A stretch of DNA of 23,544 bases, from contig CAAGDE010000028.1 in assembly GCA_900768535.1 (NCBI GenBank), positions 1 through 23,544 of the forward strand, given 5' to 3'. The notes beneath the pieces are model-generated. The model made no database searches and had not been told where the DNA came from. It was given only the letters and a program-made list of their open reading frames with translations. Shown here one piece after another: positions 8,011 through 14,981 of this stretch. This DNA comes from Clostridia bacterium (GTDB taxonomy: Bacteria; Bacillota; Clostridia; Oscillospirales; CAG-272). The stretch's first letter is position 1. Every line of letters starts with the position of its first letter. The position numbers were made by a program, and so were the translations under genes.

Positions 8011-8044
8011 CATACTTCTCCTCAAGCCGGTCCGGACCCGGAGG

Positions 8045-9442
8045 TCAGAACCGGAAATAAACGAACGGATTGAACGAGCCGTCGATCAGATACGCCGTGC
8101 AGACGGCAATTGCCGCGGCGGTCGCCACCGGCGTCAGAACGGCAAGGACCCTGCCCCCGGCTGCCGTTCCGCCGATTTTTTCATAAATCCGTTTGGGCAG
8201 GGGGGTTGCGCCGACGGCGGCGACGGCAAGCAGCACGAGGTTGCTCCTCAGACAGTAAAGCGAAGCCGCGTTTGCGGCGGGAATTCCGGCAAACCCGAAC
8301 AGGGACCGGAAGCTTTGGAGCGCATCGGCAAGGCTTGCGGAATCGAACAGTACAAACCCGAGCAGGACAAACAGCAGGGTATAGAGGTGCATCGGAACGG
8401 CAAAGCGTGCCCCGGGGCGGAGAATGTACTTTTCGAACAGCAAAAGCACCGCATACAGAAGCCCCCAGAGTATGAAATTCCACGATGCCCCGTGCCAGAA
8501 GCCGGTGGCTGTCCATACAACCAGGATGTTGAAAACATGGCGCAGCGGTTTTACGCGGTTTCCGCCGAGGGGGATATAAAGGTAGTCGCGGAACCAGCCG
8601 CCAAGGGAGATGTGCCAGCGGCGCCAGAATTCCGTAATGCTTGCGGAAATGTACGGGTAGTTGAAATTTTCGGAAAACCGGAATCCGAAAATGCGTCCGA
8701 GCCCGATTGCCATGTCCGAATATCCGGAAAAGTCGAAATAGATGTGCAGCATATACGCCACGGCGTACAGCCAGTAAAACAGCACGGTTTTCTCGCCGTA
8801 TGCCTTGAATTCGGAAACGATCAGCGCCGCCGCATTCGCAAGAAGGATCTTCTTTGCAAGACCGACGGAAAAGCGCGTGATTCCCTGTGACGCATCGGAG
8901 AGCGTGGTTTTCCGGCTTTTCAGGCTCCCGGCAATGTCGGAATAGCGGACAATCGGACCGGCTATCAGCTGCGGAAACATCGCCACGTACATTGCAAGAT
9001 CGATGAAATTGCGCTGTGCCGGCACGTCCCCTCGGTAAACATCTATGACATAGCTCAGGATCTGGAAGGTATAGAAGCTGATGCCGACCGGCAGAGCCAC
9101 CCGGAGAAGCGGGACGGAAAGCCCGGTCACCGCATTGAAGTTCCCGATGAAAAAGTCCGCGTATTTGCAATAGGCAAGCAGACCGAGGCTCGCGACTGCC
9201 GAAACGGCAAGCGCCGACTTTGCGAGCTTCGTTCCGCGGAAGCGTTCAACGAGAAGGGCGGCAACGTACGACTGCATGACCGATGCAAGCATAAAAATGA
9301 GATATTTCGGCTCGCCCCAACCGTAGAAGAACAGGCTCGCAAGAAGGAGCACGGTATTCTTCATCCGGTCGGGAGCAATGAAATACACAAGCAGAACGCA
9401 CGGCAGAAAGCAGTACAGAAAGGTGATGCTTGAAAACAGCAT
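8045..9442 (-). CDS. MBOAT-family O-acyltransferase (AlgI-like)
   Basis: The product is 465 residues, close to the usual length of AlgI/DltB-type membrane-bound O-acyltransferases. It starts MLFSSITFLYCFLPC and has about ten or more hydrophobic segments. The two hallmark His motifs are present: H277 in FWRRWHISLGGWFRDYLYIPLGG (within the cytoplasmic loop) and H317, the presumed catalytic residue, in TGFWHGASWN. The family moves acyl groups, usually acetyl, across the membrane to an extracytoplasmic polymer, with a DHHW/AlgX-like or DltD-like partner. That partner is the next gene. It starts 9 nt after the DUF4358 stop with only a weak ribosome site of its own, so translational coupling is likely. 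Confidence 0.94.
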   Translation of the reverse strand: MLFSSITFLYCFLPCVLLVYFIAPDRMKNTVLLLASLFFYGWGEPKYLIFMLASVMQSYVAALLVERFRGTKLAKSALAVSAVASLGLLAYCKYADFFIGNFNAVTGLSVPLLRVALPVGISFYTFQILSYVIDVYRGDVPAQRNFIDLAMYVAMFPQLIAGPIVRYSDIAGSLKSRKTTLSDASQGITRFSVGLAKKILLANAAALIVSEFKAYGEKTVLFYWLYAVAYMLHIYFDFSGYSDMAIGLGRIFGFRFSENFNYPYISASITEFWRRWHISLGGWFRDYLYIPLGGNRVKPLRHVFNILVVWTATGFWHGASWNFILWGLLYAVLLLFEKYILRPGARFAVPMHLYTLLFVLLGFVLFDSASLADALQSFRSLFGFAGIPAANAASLYCLRSNLVLLAVAAVGATPLPKRIYEKIGGTAAGGRVLAVLTPVATAAAIAVCTAYLIDGSFNPFVYFRF

Positions 9443-9451
9443 GGCTCTGTC

Positions 9452-10063
9452 TTATGCGATGGGTACGTCGAAAAGCTGTTTTACCGAGTTGTATTCGGCG
9501 GACAGCTTTGCGGTAAAGGCGTCTGTCAGCTCGGCGATGCCGAACACGGAAACGATGTAATCGCCGACGGTCAGGATCACGAGCTTTTCGGGGAATCCGC
9601 AGAGCCATTGGCGGGCAAGAATGTGTTCCTTGATTTTTCCGGCAAGCGCTTCGGCATTGCCGGCGCTTTTTGCACGGTATACGCCGCAGGAAAAGTTGTT
9701 CTGATTCAGCATATGCATCAGCGAGGCGGCATCACTGATTTCGGAAGCCTGCGCTTTTGGGAAGCCAAGCTCAAAATCGAGGGCTTCCGCGTCGGAGACA
9801 TCGAATTTTCCGGGTCCCCCGTCCTTCATATGCTCCTCGGACCCGCCTGTCGCGGGGAATTTGTCAGCGGTCGGATATTTGCTCCAGATTGTTTCAAGAA
9901 GCTCCAGGGCGCTTTTGGGCTGTCCCTTCTGCGCGCCCTCCGGTGCGCCCTTTTGCGTACCGGAGGGCGCGGTTGCGGTGCCACCGCCGTTTGGCTTCCT
10001 GCAGGCGGCAAAGGAGAGCGCCAGGGCGGCGGCAAGGATCAGTGCGGCAATCGGTTTCATCAT
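9452..10063 (-). CDS. DUF4358-type lipoprotein
   Basis: The product is a 203-residue lipoprotein. The N-terminus is a signal peptide (MKPIAALILAAALALSFAAC) with the lipidated Cys at C21 when counted from the first of two ATGs. A low-complexity Gly/Gln/Lys/Pro linker with GAPEGAQKGQPKSAL follows. Residues 65-200 form a compact domain typical of DUF4358, including FELGFPKAQASEISDA, SAGNAEALAGKIKEHI and LVILTVGDYIVSVFG. DUF4358 proteins are uncharacterised but often lie beside MBOAT and DHHW genes in Clostridia, as here. It is most likely an accessory of the O-acylation machinery on the outer face of the membrane. It lies between the histidine kinase HK1 (66-nt gap) and the MBOAT gene (9 nt). 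The molecular function is unknown. Confidence 0.78.
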   Translation of the reverse strand: MMKPIAALILAAALALSFAACRKPNGGGTATAPSGTQKGAPEGAQKGQPKSALELLETIWSKYPTADKFPATGGSEEHMKDGGPGKFDVSDAEALDFELGFPKAQASEISDAASLMHMLNQNNFSCGVYRAKSAGNAEALAGKIKEHILARQWLCGFPEKLVILTVGDYIVSVFGIAELTDAFTAKLSAEYNSVKQLFDVPIA

Positions 10064-10129
10064 CTGAGGTTTCCTTTCGGTTTTGGATTTGTTGTGTTCG
10101 GGGATCTGCGAACCGGCTGTCCCTGCTTT

Positions 10130-11314
10130 TTACCGCAGGGGCAGGCAGATCTCGAAAACCGCGCCCCTGTCGTTTGCGGCACGGACCGTTCCTTTGTGCA
10201 GGGCTGCGATTTCCTTTGCAAGGGCAAGCCCGATTCCGGTGCCGTCCCTGCGGGTACTGAAAAAGCGGTCGAAAATGTGCGGCAGAAGCTCCGGGGCAAT
10301 CCCGTCTCCGTCATCGCGGATCCGGATGACGGCTTTCCCTCTGTCTGCTTTGCATTCGATTCTGATTTCCTCCTTTGCGTAACGCAGTGCGTTGGTGATG
10401 ATGTTCGTGAATGCGCGGCGGAGCTGGACCTCGTCACAATTCACCCAAACGGGGGCTTCGTCAAAGCAGGGGGAGAGGCGCAGTCCTCTCTGCCCGGCAA
10501 GCTGCTCCGTGGCGCGCAGGCAGTCATATAAAAGCTCGCGGACATCCGCCGCATGAAACCCGACATTGGCCTGTCCCGACTCCAGCCGGGAGAGCGCGAG
10601 CAGCTCCTCCACCAGCTCGGACATCCTCTCGGTCTCCTCCAGAATGACTCCCGATGCCCCGACAGGCTCCAGAACGCCGGTGTGGATGCCCTCCGCACAG
10701 CCCTGAACCGCCGTCATCGGTGTTTTCAGCTCGTGCGACACGTTCTGAAAAAACCATTTCTGCGACTCGTGCGCCTTTTCCACATAGCCGCCCAGCTTCC
10801 ATCCGAAGAGGCAGACCAGGACGCTGAGCACCGCCAGCGCCGCGAAAAAAACGGCATTCAGATAAGTCGAATACCGCATGACCGCGCCGATATCCACATA
10901 AAGAACGTATGTATATGCGTTTTCGTATTCATTGGCTTCGACCTGTCGCAGGCGGAAAACAAAGCGGCTTCCGCCGGTTTTCAAGGTATGAAATCCGTCG
11001 GCGGACGGCTTTTCCTTTCGGCAGTATTCGAGCAGCTGATGCTCGGCTTTTGACAGGTGCTCCGGTTCTGCGGGCTCCCCCTCGATTTCCAGGTACCGGA
11101 CGCTGGGCGCAAGGAAATGCTCCTCCGTGTCACCGCCCGGCACAGGGGCAAGCGGAATCGGATCCCTGCGCGCATCCTCCGAAAGGATTGCCCGCTGTGC
11201 CTCCGAGGTCAGATAGTTCGGAATGAACAGGTTCACGGCGGCAAGCAGTACCGCGAACACCAGCAACATTGTTCCGAGAACCGCGACGGTTATCTTTCTG
11301 CGGATATGCTTCAT
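10130..11314 (-). CDS. Sensor histidine kinase (HK1)
   Basis: This membrane sensor kinase has 394 residues. TM1 is at about 8-31 and TM2 at about 150-172. Between them is an extracytoplasmic domain of about 120 residues with no recognised fold. A short linker leads to the dimerisation helix with phospho-acceptor H194 in NVSHELKTPMTAVQ. The ATPase domain shows the N box (FTNIITNALRYAKEE), G1 (RDDGDGIAPELL), the F box (IFDRFF) and G2 (GTGIGLALAKEIA). No HAMP domain is obvious. Its start overlaps the stop of RR1 by 4 nt (ATGA). As the second gene of the RR1-HK1-DUF4358-MBOAT-DHHW string it probably senses envelope state and controls this module. The ligand cannot be inferred. Confidence 0.93.
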   Translation of the reverse strand: MKHIRRKITVAVLGTMLLVFAVLLAAVNLFIPNYLTSEAQRAILSEDARRDPIPLAPVPGGDTEEHFLAPSVRYLEIEGEPAEPEHLSKAEHQLLEYCRKEKPSADGFHTLKTGGSRFVFRLRQVEANEYENAYTYVLYVDIGAVMRYSTYLNAVFFAALAVLSVLVCLFGWKLGGYVEKAHESQKWFFQNVSHELKTPMTAVQGCAEGIHTGVLEPVGASGVILEETERMSELVEELLALSRLESGQANVGFHAADVRELLYDCLRATEQLAGQRGLRLSPCFDEAPVWVNCDEVQLRRAFTNIITNALRYAKEEIRIECKADRGKAVIRIRDDGDGIAPELLPHIFDRFFSTRRDGTGIGLALAKEIAALHKGTVRAANDRGAVFEICLPLR

Positions 11315-12012
11315 ACGCCGCCTCCGCCCGACCGCAGCCGGTAGCCGTAGCCCCAGACCGTCTCGATCTGCACCTTGCTGTCTGCCGAGGAGAGCTTGCT
11401 GCGGATCCTTCGCAGTGTTTCGTCGGTCACTCTGGTTTCCACTTCATCGTTGAAGCCCCAGATGTGGGTGAGCAATTCATCGCGGGAAAACGCTTTGCCC
11501 TCCCCCCGCATCAGAAAGAGGAGCATCTTCAGCTCGTTCGGGGAAAGCGCAAGCGGTCTTTCCCGGCAGAAAAGCCGCTTCTCGTCACCGGAGAAGCGCA
11601 GATCGCCGACCGTGATGTCTTTGCCCATCGGGTCACCGCCGCGCGCCATCTCCACACGGCGGAGAAGCGATTTGACCCGCATCAGAAGCACGGTCGGCCG
11701 GAACGGCTTGGTCAGATAATCGTCTCCGCCCTGGAGAATTCCGTTGACATAGTCGTATTCGGTATCCTTAGCCGTCAGCAGAATGATCGGGACAGGGTCC
11801 TTTTCCCGGATGCGGCGGCAGCAGGTCAGACCGTCGGTGCCGGGCATCATGATATCCAGAATGACAAGATCGGCGCGCCGTTTGAAAAGCGCTGCCAGAA
11901 GCGCATCGCCCGTTTCGAAGGCGGACGCCTCGTATCCGTCATTTTCAAGAAAGCGCTGAAGCGTTTCCCTGATGTTTTTTTCGTCCTCCGCGATATAGAT
12001 CAGCTGTTTCAT
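11311..12012 (-). CDS. OmpR/PhoB-type response regulator (RR1)
   Basis: The product is 233 residues. The receiver domain has acidic residues E9, D10 and E11 (AEDEKN), phospho-acceptor D53 in VILDIMMPG, the switch Thr in LLTAKD, and the Lys in LTKPFRP. The winged-helix DNA-binding domain follows (LSPNELKMLLFLM, RDELLTHIWGF, VTDETLRRIRSKL, TVWGYGYRL). The ATG at 12012 is used because the receiver begins at MKQLIYIAEDE and GGAGG lies 5 nt upstream; the in-frame codons further upstream lie inside a terminator hairpin. It overlaps HK1 by 4 nt. It is the first gene of the envelope-acylation string. Confidence 0.94.
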   Translation of the reverse strand: MKQLIYIAEDEKNIRETLQRFLENDGYEASAFETGDALLAALFKRRADLVILDIMMPGTDGLTCCRRIREKDPVPIILLTAKDTEYDYVNGILQGGDDYLTKPFRPTVLLMRVKSLLRRVEMARGGDPMGKDITVGDLRFSGDEKRLFCRERPLALSPNELKMLLFLMRGEGKAFSRDELLTHIWGFNDEVETRVTDETLRRIRSKLSSADSKVQIETVWGYGYRLRSGGGGV

Positions 12013-12031
12013 AGCGCCTCCAAAAACAGAG

Positions 12032-12062
12032 ACAGAGCCGTGCCGCCCGGACACGGCTCTGT
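12032..12062 (-). terminator. Terminator/attenuator ahead of RR1
   Basis: A perfect 11-bp stem (12032-12042 with 12052-12062) and 9-nt loop is followed on the minus strand by CTCTGTTTTTGG. It ends the secreted-protein transcript only 10 nt after its stop. Its T tract runs into the RR1 ribosome binding site. No separate promoter for RR1 fits in the 59-nt gap, so readthrough past this hairpin may set RR1-HK1 expression. Confidence 0.75.
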
Positions 12063-12071
12063 GCGTTTGTG

Positions 12072-12545
12072 TTATCTGCCACTTCCGCAGACCGCAAAGT
12101 CGTCCTCTCTCACATCAAAGGTCATATCCGGCTCGTTTGCCGCAATTCTTTCATCATACTCGGCATCGACACGGTCCCACAGCTCCGCATTGCGGTCAAG
12201 AACCGCGTCGAGCTGATCGCTGAGCGCGTCAATCTCGCCGAAAAGCCGATCCGCGTTCTCATCGGTCACGCGGTCGTAGAGCGCATCGATCCGCGCCTCC
12301 AGCGATTCGATTTCGGCAAGGTCCGCAAGAAGCGCCGCTTTTTCCGCTTCGGTCAGCGAGCGCATACCCCGGATGGATTCCCCGTAGGATTCCTCTGCCG
12401 GGCAGGCGCCACAACAATCCGCCGCGGTCCGTTCAGGGACCCTGTCCGGCTCGGTTGCCGAGACTGCCGCCGCGGAGCCTGCAACGATGCCGAGTGCGAG
12501 AACCGGTGCGAGGACGGCTGTAAAAAGTGCTTTTCTGTGTTTCAT
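12072..12545 (-). CDS. Small secreted helical protein with Cys cluster
   Basis: The product is 157 residues with no family recognised. It has a Sec signal peptide (KHRKALFTAVLAPVLALG then an AAAVSA cleavage region near residues 25-29). A short segment with the Cys cluster DCCGACP follows. Then comes a strongly acidic, helix-forming region with heptad-like Leu/Ile spacing (residues about 60-135: LTEAEKAALLADLAEIESL, IDALSDQLDAVLDRNAELW). A final Cys lies in FAVCGSGR. The ATG at 12545 has AAAGGAG upstream. The part LDAVLDRNAELWDRV resembles ETAILSENSALWEKV in the middle of the TlpA-like lipoprotein at 15951-16916. It could be an extracytoplasmic thiol protein or stress sensor. Function is unknown. 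Confidence 0.72.
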   Translation of the reverse strand: MKHRKALFTAVLAPVLALGIVAGSAAAVSATEPDRVPERTAADCCGACPAEESYGESIRGMRSLTEAEKAALLADLAEIESLEARIDALYDRVTDENADRLFGEIDALSDQLDAVLDRNAELWDRVDAEYDERIAANEPDMTFDVREDDFAVCGSGR

Positions 12546-12741
12546 AACGAATGCTCCTTTTCTTATTTCAGGTGCCGCCGCGCAATTCCGACGGAGCAGG
12601 CACGGACGCGGATTTTTCGTCGGGCGATGCAAAAATCCGCAGGCAGGGATTTCTGGGAGGGGTCACGGAAAAGGCGCGTGTGTGCGACAGCCGTGAATTG
12701 CGCGGCGTTCCTTTTTTTGCGGAGGTTCTTTCCGCAAGATC
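12546..12741 (-). promoter_or_regulatory. Long structured 5' leader of the secreted protein
   Basis: About 190 nt separate the promoter from the start codon and no gene lies within. An outer perfect 13-bp inverted repeat (12576-12588 with 12695-12707) encloses an inner perfect 10-bp stem (GCGGATTTTT at 12608-12617, AAAAATCCGC at 12631-12640). The nested pairing suggests a structured leader RNA with a regulatory role. It does not match any riboswitch class I can recall. Confidence 0.45.
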
Positions 12742-12770
12742 AGTATAGCAAAAAGAATCGCCCGATTCAC
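12742..12770 (-). promoter_or_regulatory. Promoter of the secreted-protein gene
   Basis: On the minus strand TATACT (complement of 12742-12747) is preceded by the extended -10 TGC. The -35 region 17 bp upstream is weak (GTGAAT), which is acceptable with an extended -10. It would serve the secreted protein and, by readthrough, possibly RR1 and HK1. Confidence 0.5.
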
Positions 12771-12870
12771 CGAAAAACTGCCTGAAAACTGTCACAAAAC
12801 CGTAAGAATGAAAGCGGGTGCCCCTGCGTCCCGCCGCCGGGGCGGGAGGCGCCCTCATAAAGAAGCGCCG

Positions 12871-14001
12871 TCAGTTCCGGGGAAGCTTTACCGTTATGGT
12901 TGTTCCGCTTTCCGAGCTTTCCTCTACCCGGACCTCGCCGCCGTGCAGGGCGGCAATCTCCCACACCAGCGAAAGCCCCAGCCCCACGCCTCCGTTTTCC
13001 CGACTGCGGGACTTGTCCACCCGGAAAAACGGCTGGAAAATGCTCTCCCTGTATTGCTCTGGGATGCCGCAGCCGGTATCTGCGACCCGGATGACAAGCC
13101 GGCTTTCTTCGTCCGTCACGGTTATGCGCACTTTCCCGCCCGGACGGTTGTAGCGGATGGCGTTTTCGGTCAGGTTAAAGAGCATCCGGCAGACCAGCGT
13201 GTCACTGCCGGTGACCGTGCCGTTGCCCGCGCATTCGAGGGTTATCCCGCTCTTCTCGGCAAGCGGGGCAAGGTCTGCAAAGATTTCCTCGATCATCGGA
13301 GCCAGCTCAATGCGATCGTCACACGGCACCGTCCGGAGCTCGCTCATTTCAAGCAGCGTTTTCGTCATCTGCGCCATCCGTTCGGTCTGCTCCCGCAGTA
13401 AGCGAAGGAAGTCCGCCGTTTCCGGCAGAACCTTTGGGTGCTCGGCGGAAAACAGCTCAAGCTGTGCCTGCATCAGGGCAAGGGGCGTGCGCAGCTCGTG
13501 CGCGGCGTTTCCGGTGAACTGCCGCTGTGCGCTGAAGCCCCCGTCAAGACGGTCGAGCATCCGGTTGAAGGATCTGCTGAACTGCCGGAACTCCGGCAAA
13601 ACCTCCTCGGACAGCTTCATATCCGAGAGGTTGTTCGGCTGAACCTGTTCCACCTGAGAGGTAAAGGCACGCAGGGGCTTCAGCGCGCGGCCGCCAAAGA
13701 AGTAAGCGAGTATTCCGCCGAGCAGTGTCACCGCCGCCGTGATATACCAGTTGGTCGTGATAAAGGACTCCTGAACCCCGTGGATGACGATTGTCAGCTC
13801 CCGGTCGTTCATTTCCCGTCCGGGATCGAAAAAGTCCGGCTCTCCCGTTTCCTCCTTCGCGTTGCCCGTGAGGTAGGAGCAGATGGAGTCCATGTAATGC
13901 CTGCCGGAATAGCTGAGCAGGAGGTTCATGGTGATGCAGGTCACGCAGATCAGAAGTGCCGTCATCAGGGTGATACGCCATTGCAGAGAGAGCTTTTTCA
14001 T
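12871..14001 (-). CDS. HAMP sensor histidine kinase (HK2)
   Basis: The product is 376 residues. TM1 is at about 10-30 and TM2 at about 84-104, and the short extracytoplasmic loop of about 50 residues is acidic. A HAMP segment follows (GRALKPLRAFTSQVEQV to FNRMLDRLDGGF). The phospho-acceptor is H168 in NAAHELRTPLALMQAQ. The ATPase domain has an N box (LFNLTENAIRYNRPG), G1 (VADTGCGIPEQY), an F box (IFQPFFRVDKSRSRENGG) and G2 (GVGLGLSLVWEIAALHGG). The start overlaps the RR2 stop by 4 nt. The small sensor loop is typical of kinases that sense within or near the membrane. The divergent neighbour is the redox operon at 14835, its likely target. Confidence 0.94.
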   Translation of the reverse strand: MKKLSLQWRITLMTALLICVTCITMNLLLSYSGRHYMDSICSYLTGNAKEETGEPDFFDPGREMNDRELTIVIHGVQESFITTNWYITAAVTLLGGILAYFFGGRALKPLRAFTSQVEQVQPNNLSDMKLSEEVLPEFRQFSRSFNRMLDRLDGGFSAQRQFTGNAAHELRTPLALMQAQLELFSAEHPKVLPETADFLRLLREQTERMAQMTKTLLEMSELRTVPCDDRIELAPMIEEIFADLAPLAEKSGITLECAGNGTVTGSDTLVCRMLFNLTENAIRYNRPGGKVRITVTDEESRLVIRVADTGCGIPEQYRESIFQPFFRVDKSRSRENGGVGLGLSLVWEIAALHGGEVRVEESSESGTTITVKLPRN

Positions 14002-14675
14002 GATTTTCCCTCCTCCATCACGTATCCTTCGCCGATGCGGTTGCGGATCGGGTCATAGCCGAGGGCGGCACGCAGCTTTTTTCGCAGTGCGGAAATATGT
14101 ACCCGGATCGAGTTGCTGAAAGGATCCACGCTGTTATCCCAGACATGGTCGATCAGCTCCTCCTGACTGACGGGACGCCCCTGATGAAGCAGCAGATATT
14201 CAAGGATTCCGACCTCTTTTCTGGTGAGGGTCAGCTTCTGTCCGTTCGCCGCGGCGGTACGGGCTTTGGTGTCAAAGGCGACCTCCCCGCAACTCAGAAC
14301 GACATCGCTTTGCGTAAACTGCCGGCGGGTCAGACTGCGGATCCGCGCCCCCAGCTCCTCCAGATGGAACGGCTTTGCCAGATAATCGTTGGCGCCCGCG
14401 TCCAGACCCTCCACCTTGTCCGCAACCTCACTGCGCGCCGAAAGGATCAGCACCTTCGTATCCCTGTCGGTCTGGCGGAATGTCCGCAGGACCGTCATCC
14501 CGTCCGCGCCGGGAAGATTCAGATCCAGCAGCACGAGATCGTACCGCTCCACGCAGAGCAGTTCGAGTGCCCGGTCCCCGTCGTAGCAAAAGTCCACGCT
14601 GTAGGCAAGGCGCCGCAGACTGCGGACAACGGTCTCACAGAGGGCGCGTTCATCTTCAACTACCAGAATATGCAT
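13998..14675 (-). CDS. OmpR-type response regulator (RR2)
   Basis: The product is 225 residues. The receiver shows E7 and D8, phospho-acceptor D51 in VLLDLNLPGADG, the switch residue in LILSARSE, and the Lys in YLAKPFHLEEL. The C-terminal winged helix follows (LTRKEVGILEYLLLHQG, SQEELIDHVWDN, NSIRVHISALRKKL, RIGEGYVM). ATG 14675 is favoured over an upstream in-frame start because AGGAGG lies 5 nt before it. It is the first gene of the RR2-HK2 pair and is transcribed away from the CD1871A-type/4Fe-4S/TlpA operon, with a shared 159-nt regulatory spacer. Confidence 0.95.
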   Translation of the reverse strand: MHILVVEDERALCETVVRSLRRLAYSVDFCYDGDRALELLCVERYDLVLLDLNLPGADGMTVLRTFRQTDRDTKVLILSARSEVADKVEGLDAGANDYLAKPFHLEELGARIRSLTRRQFTQSDVVLSCGEVAFDTKARTAAANGQKLTLTRKEVGILEYLLLHQGRPVSQEELIDHVWDNSVDPFSNSIRVHISALRKKLRAALGYDPIRNRIGEGYVMEEGKS

Positions 14676-14731
14676 GAAAAACCTCCTGTTCTGCATTCGG
14701 TGATGCCTTCACTTTGCTGTGCCTTAATACT

Positions 14732-14806
14732 ATTATACCACAAGGACATAAGATTTTTGTTAAGTTTTCGTTCTTAACGGAGATTTTATATACGGTGTGC
14801 TAAAAT
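14732..14806. promoter_or_regulatory. Divergent promoters with a central palindrome
   Basis: For RR2 (minus), TATAAT (complement of 14732-14737) has the extended -10 TGG. For the redox operon (plus), TAAAAT at 14801-14806 is preceded by TGC. Between them lies the palindrome GTTAAG-8 nt-CTTAAC (14759-14778), a plausible RR2 binding site that would touch both promoters. The -10 elements are convincing and the operator is inferred. Confidence 0.55.
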
Positions 14807-14834
14807 AGAGGGGCAAAGGGAAGGGGGGATCGGG

Positions 14835-14981
14835 TTGATTCGGTCAAAAAAAGCCGTGCTTCAGATCGTGCTGCTGATTTGCGGGGCGGTGATGCTGGTC
14901 TACGGGGCTTTGCGCGGGGAGGCGGACACCGTGCTGAGCAAGGCAATTCGGTTGTGTCTGGAGTGTGTGGGAATTGGATAA
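14835..14981 (+). CDS. CD1871A-type CxxC membrane mini-protein
   Basis: This 48-residue protein starts with TTG at 14835 behind an AAGGGGGG site. It has a basic N-terminus (MIRSKKAV), one membrane span (about residues 8-26, LQIVLLICGAVMLVYGAL), an amphipathic stretch (RGEADTVLSKAIR) and a terminal LCLECVGIG with C41 and C44. By the positive-inside rule the CxxC end faces outward. The length, AIRLCLECVGIG-type ending and position before a 4Fe-4S protein gene match my recollection of the 'CD1871A family CXXC motif-containing' proteins. Their function is not established. Its stop overlaps the next gene's start region, so translation is coupled. Inferred role: carrying reducing equivalents between the 4Fe-4S protein and the TlpA-like lipoprotein. 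Confidence 0.8.
   Translation: MIRSKKAVLQIVLLICGAVMLVYGALRGEADTVLSKAIRLCLECVGIG

Noticed and set aside
7634..8890. 418-codon plus-strand frame
   Set aside because: It crosses from the DHHW gene into the MBOAT gene on the opposite strand. Both minus-strand genes have catalytic motifs, and the plus-strand product has none.
12781..12870. Terminator after HK2
   Set aside because: GC-rich hairpins (CCCGCC/GGCGGG) are present, but no T tract follows on the minus strand.
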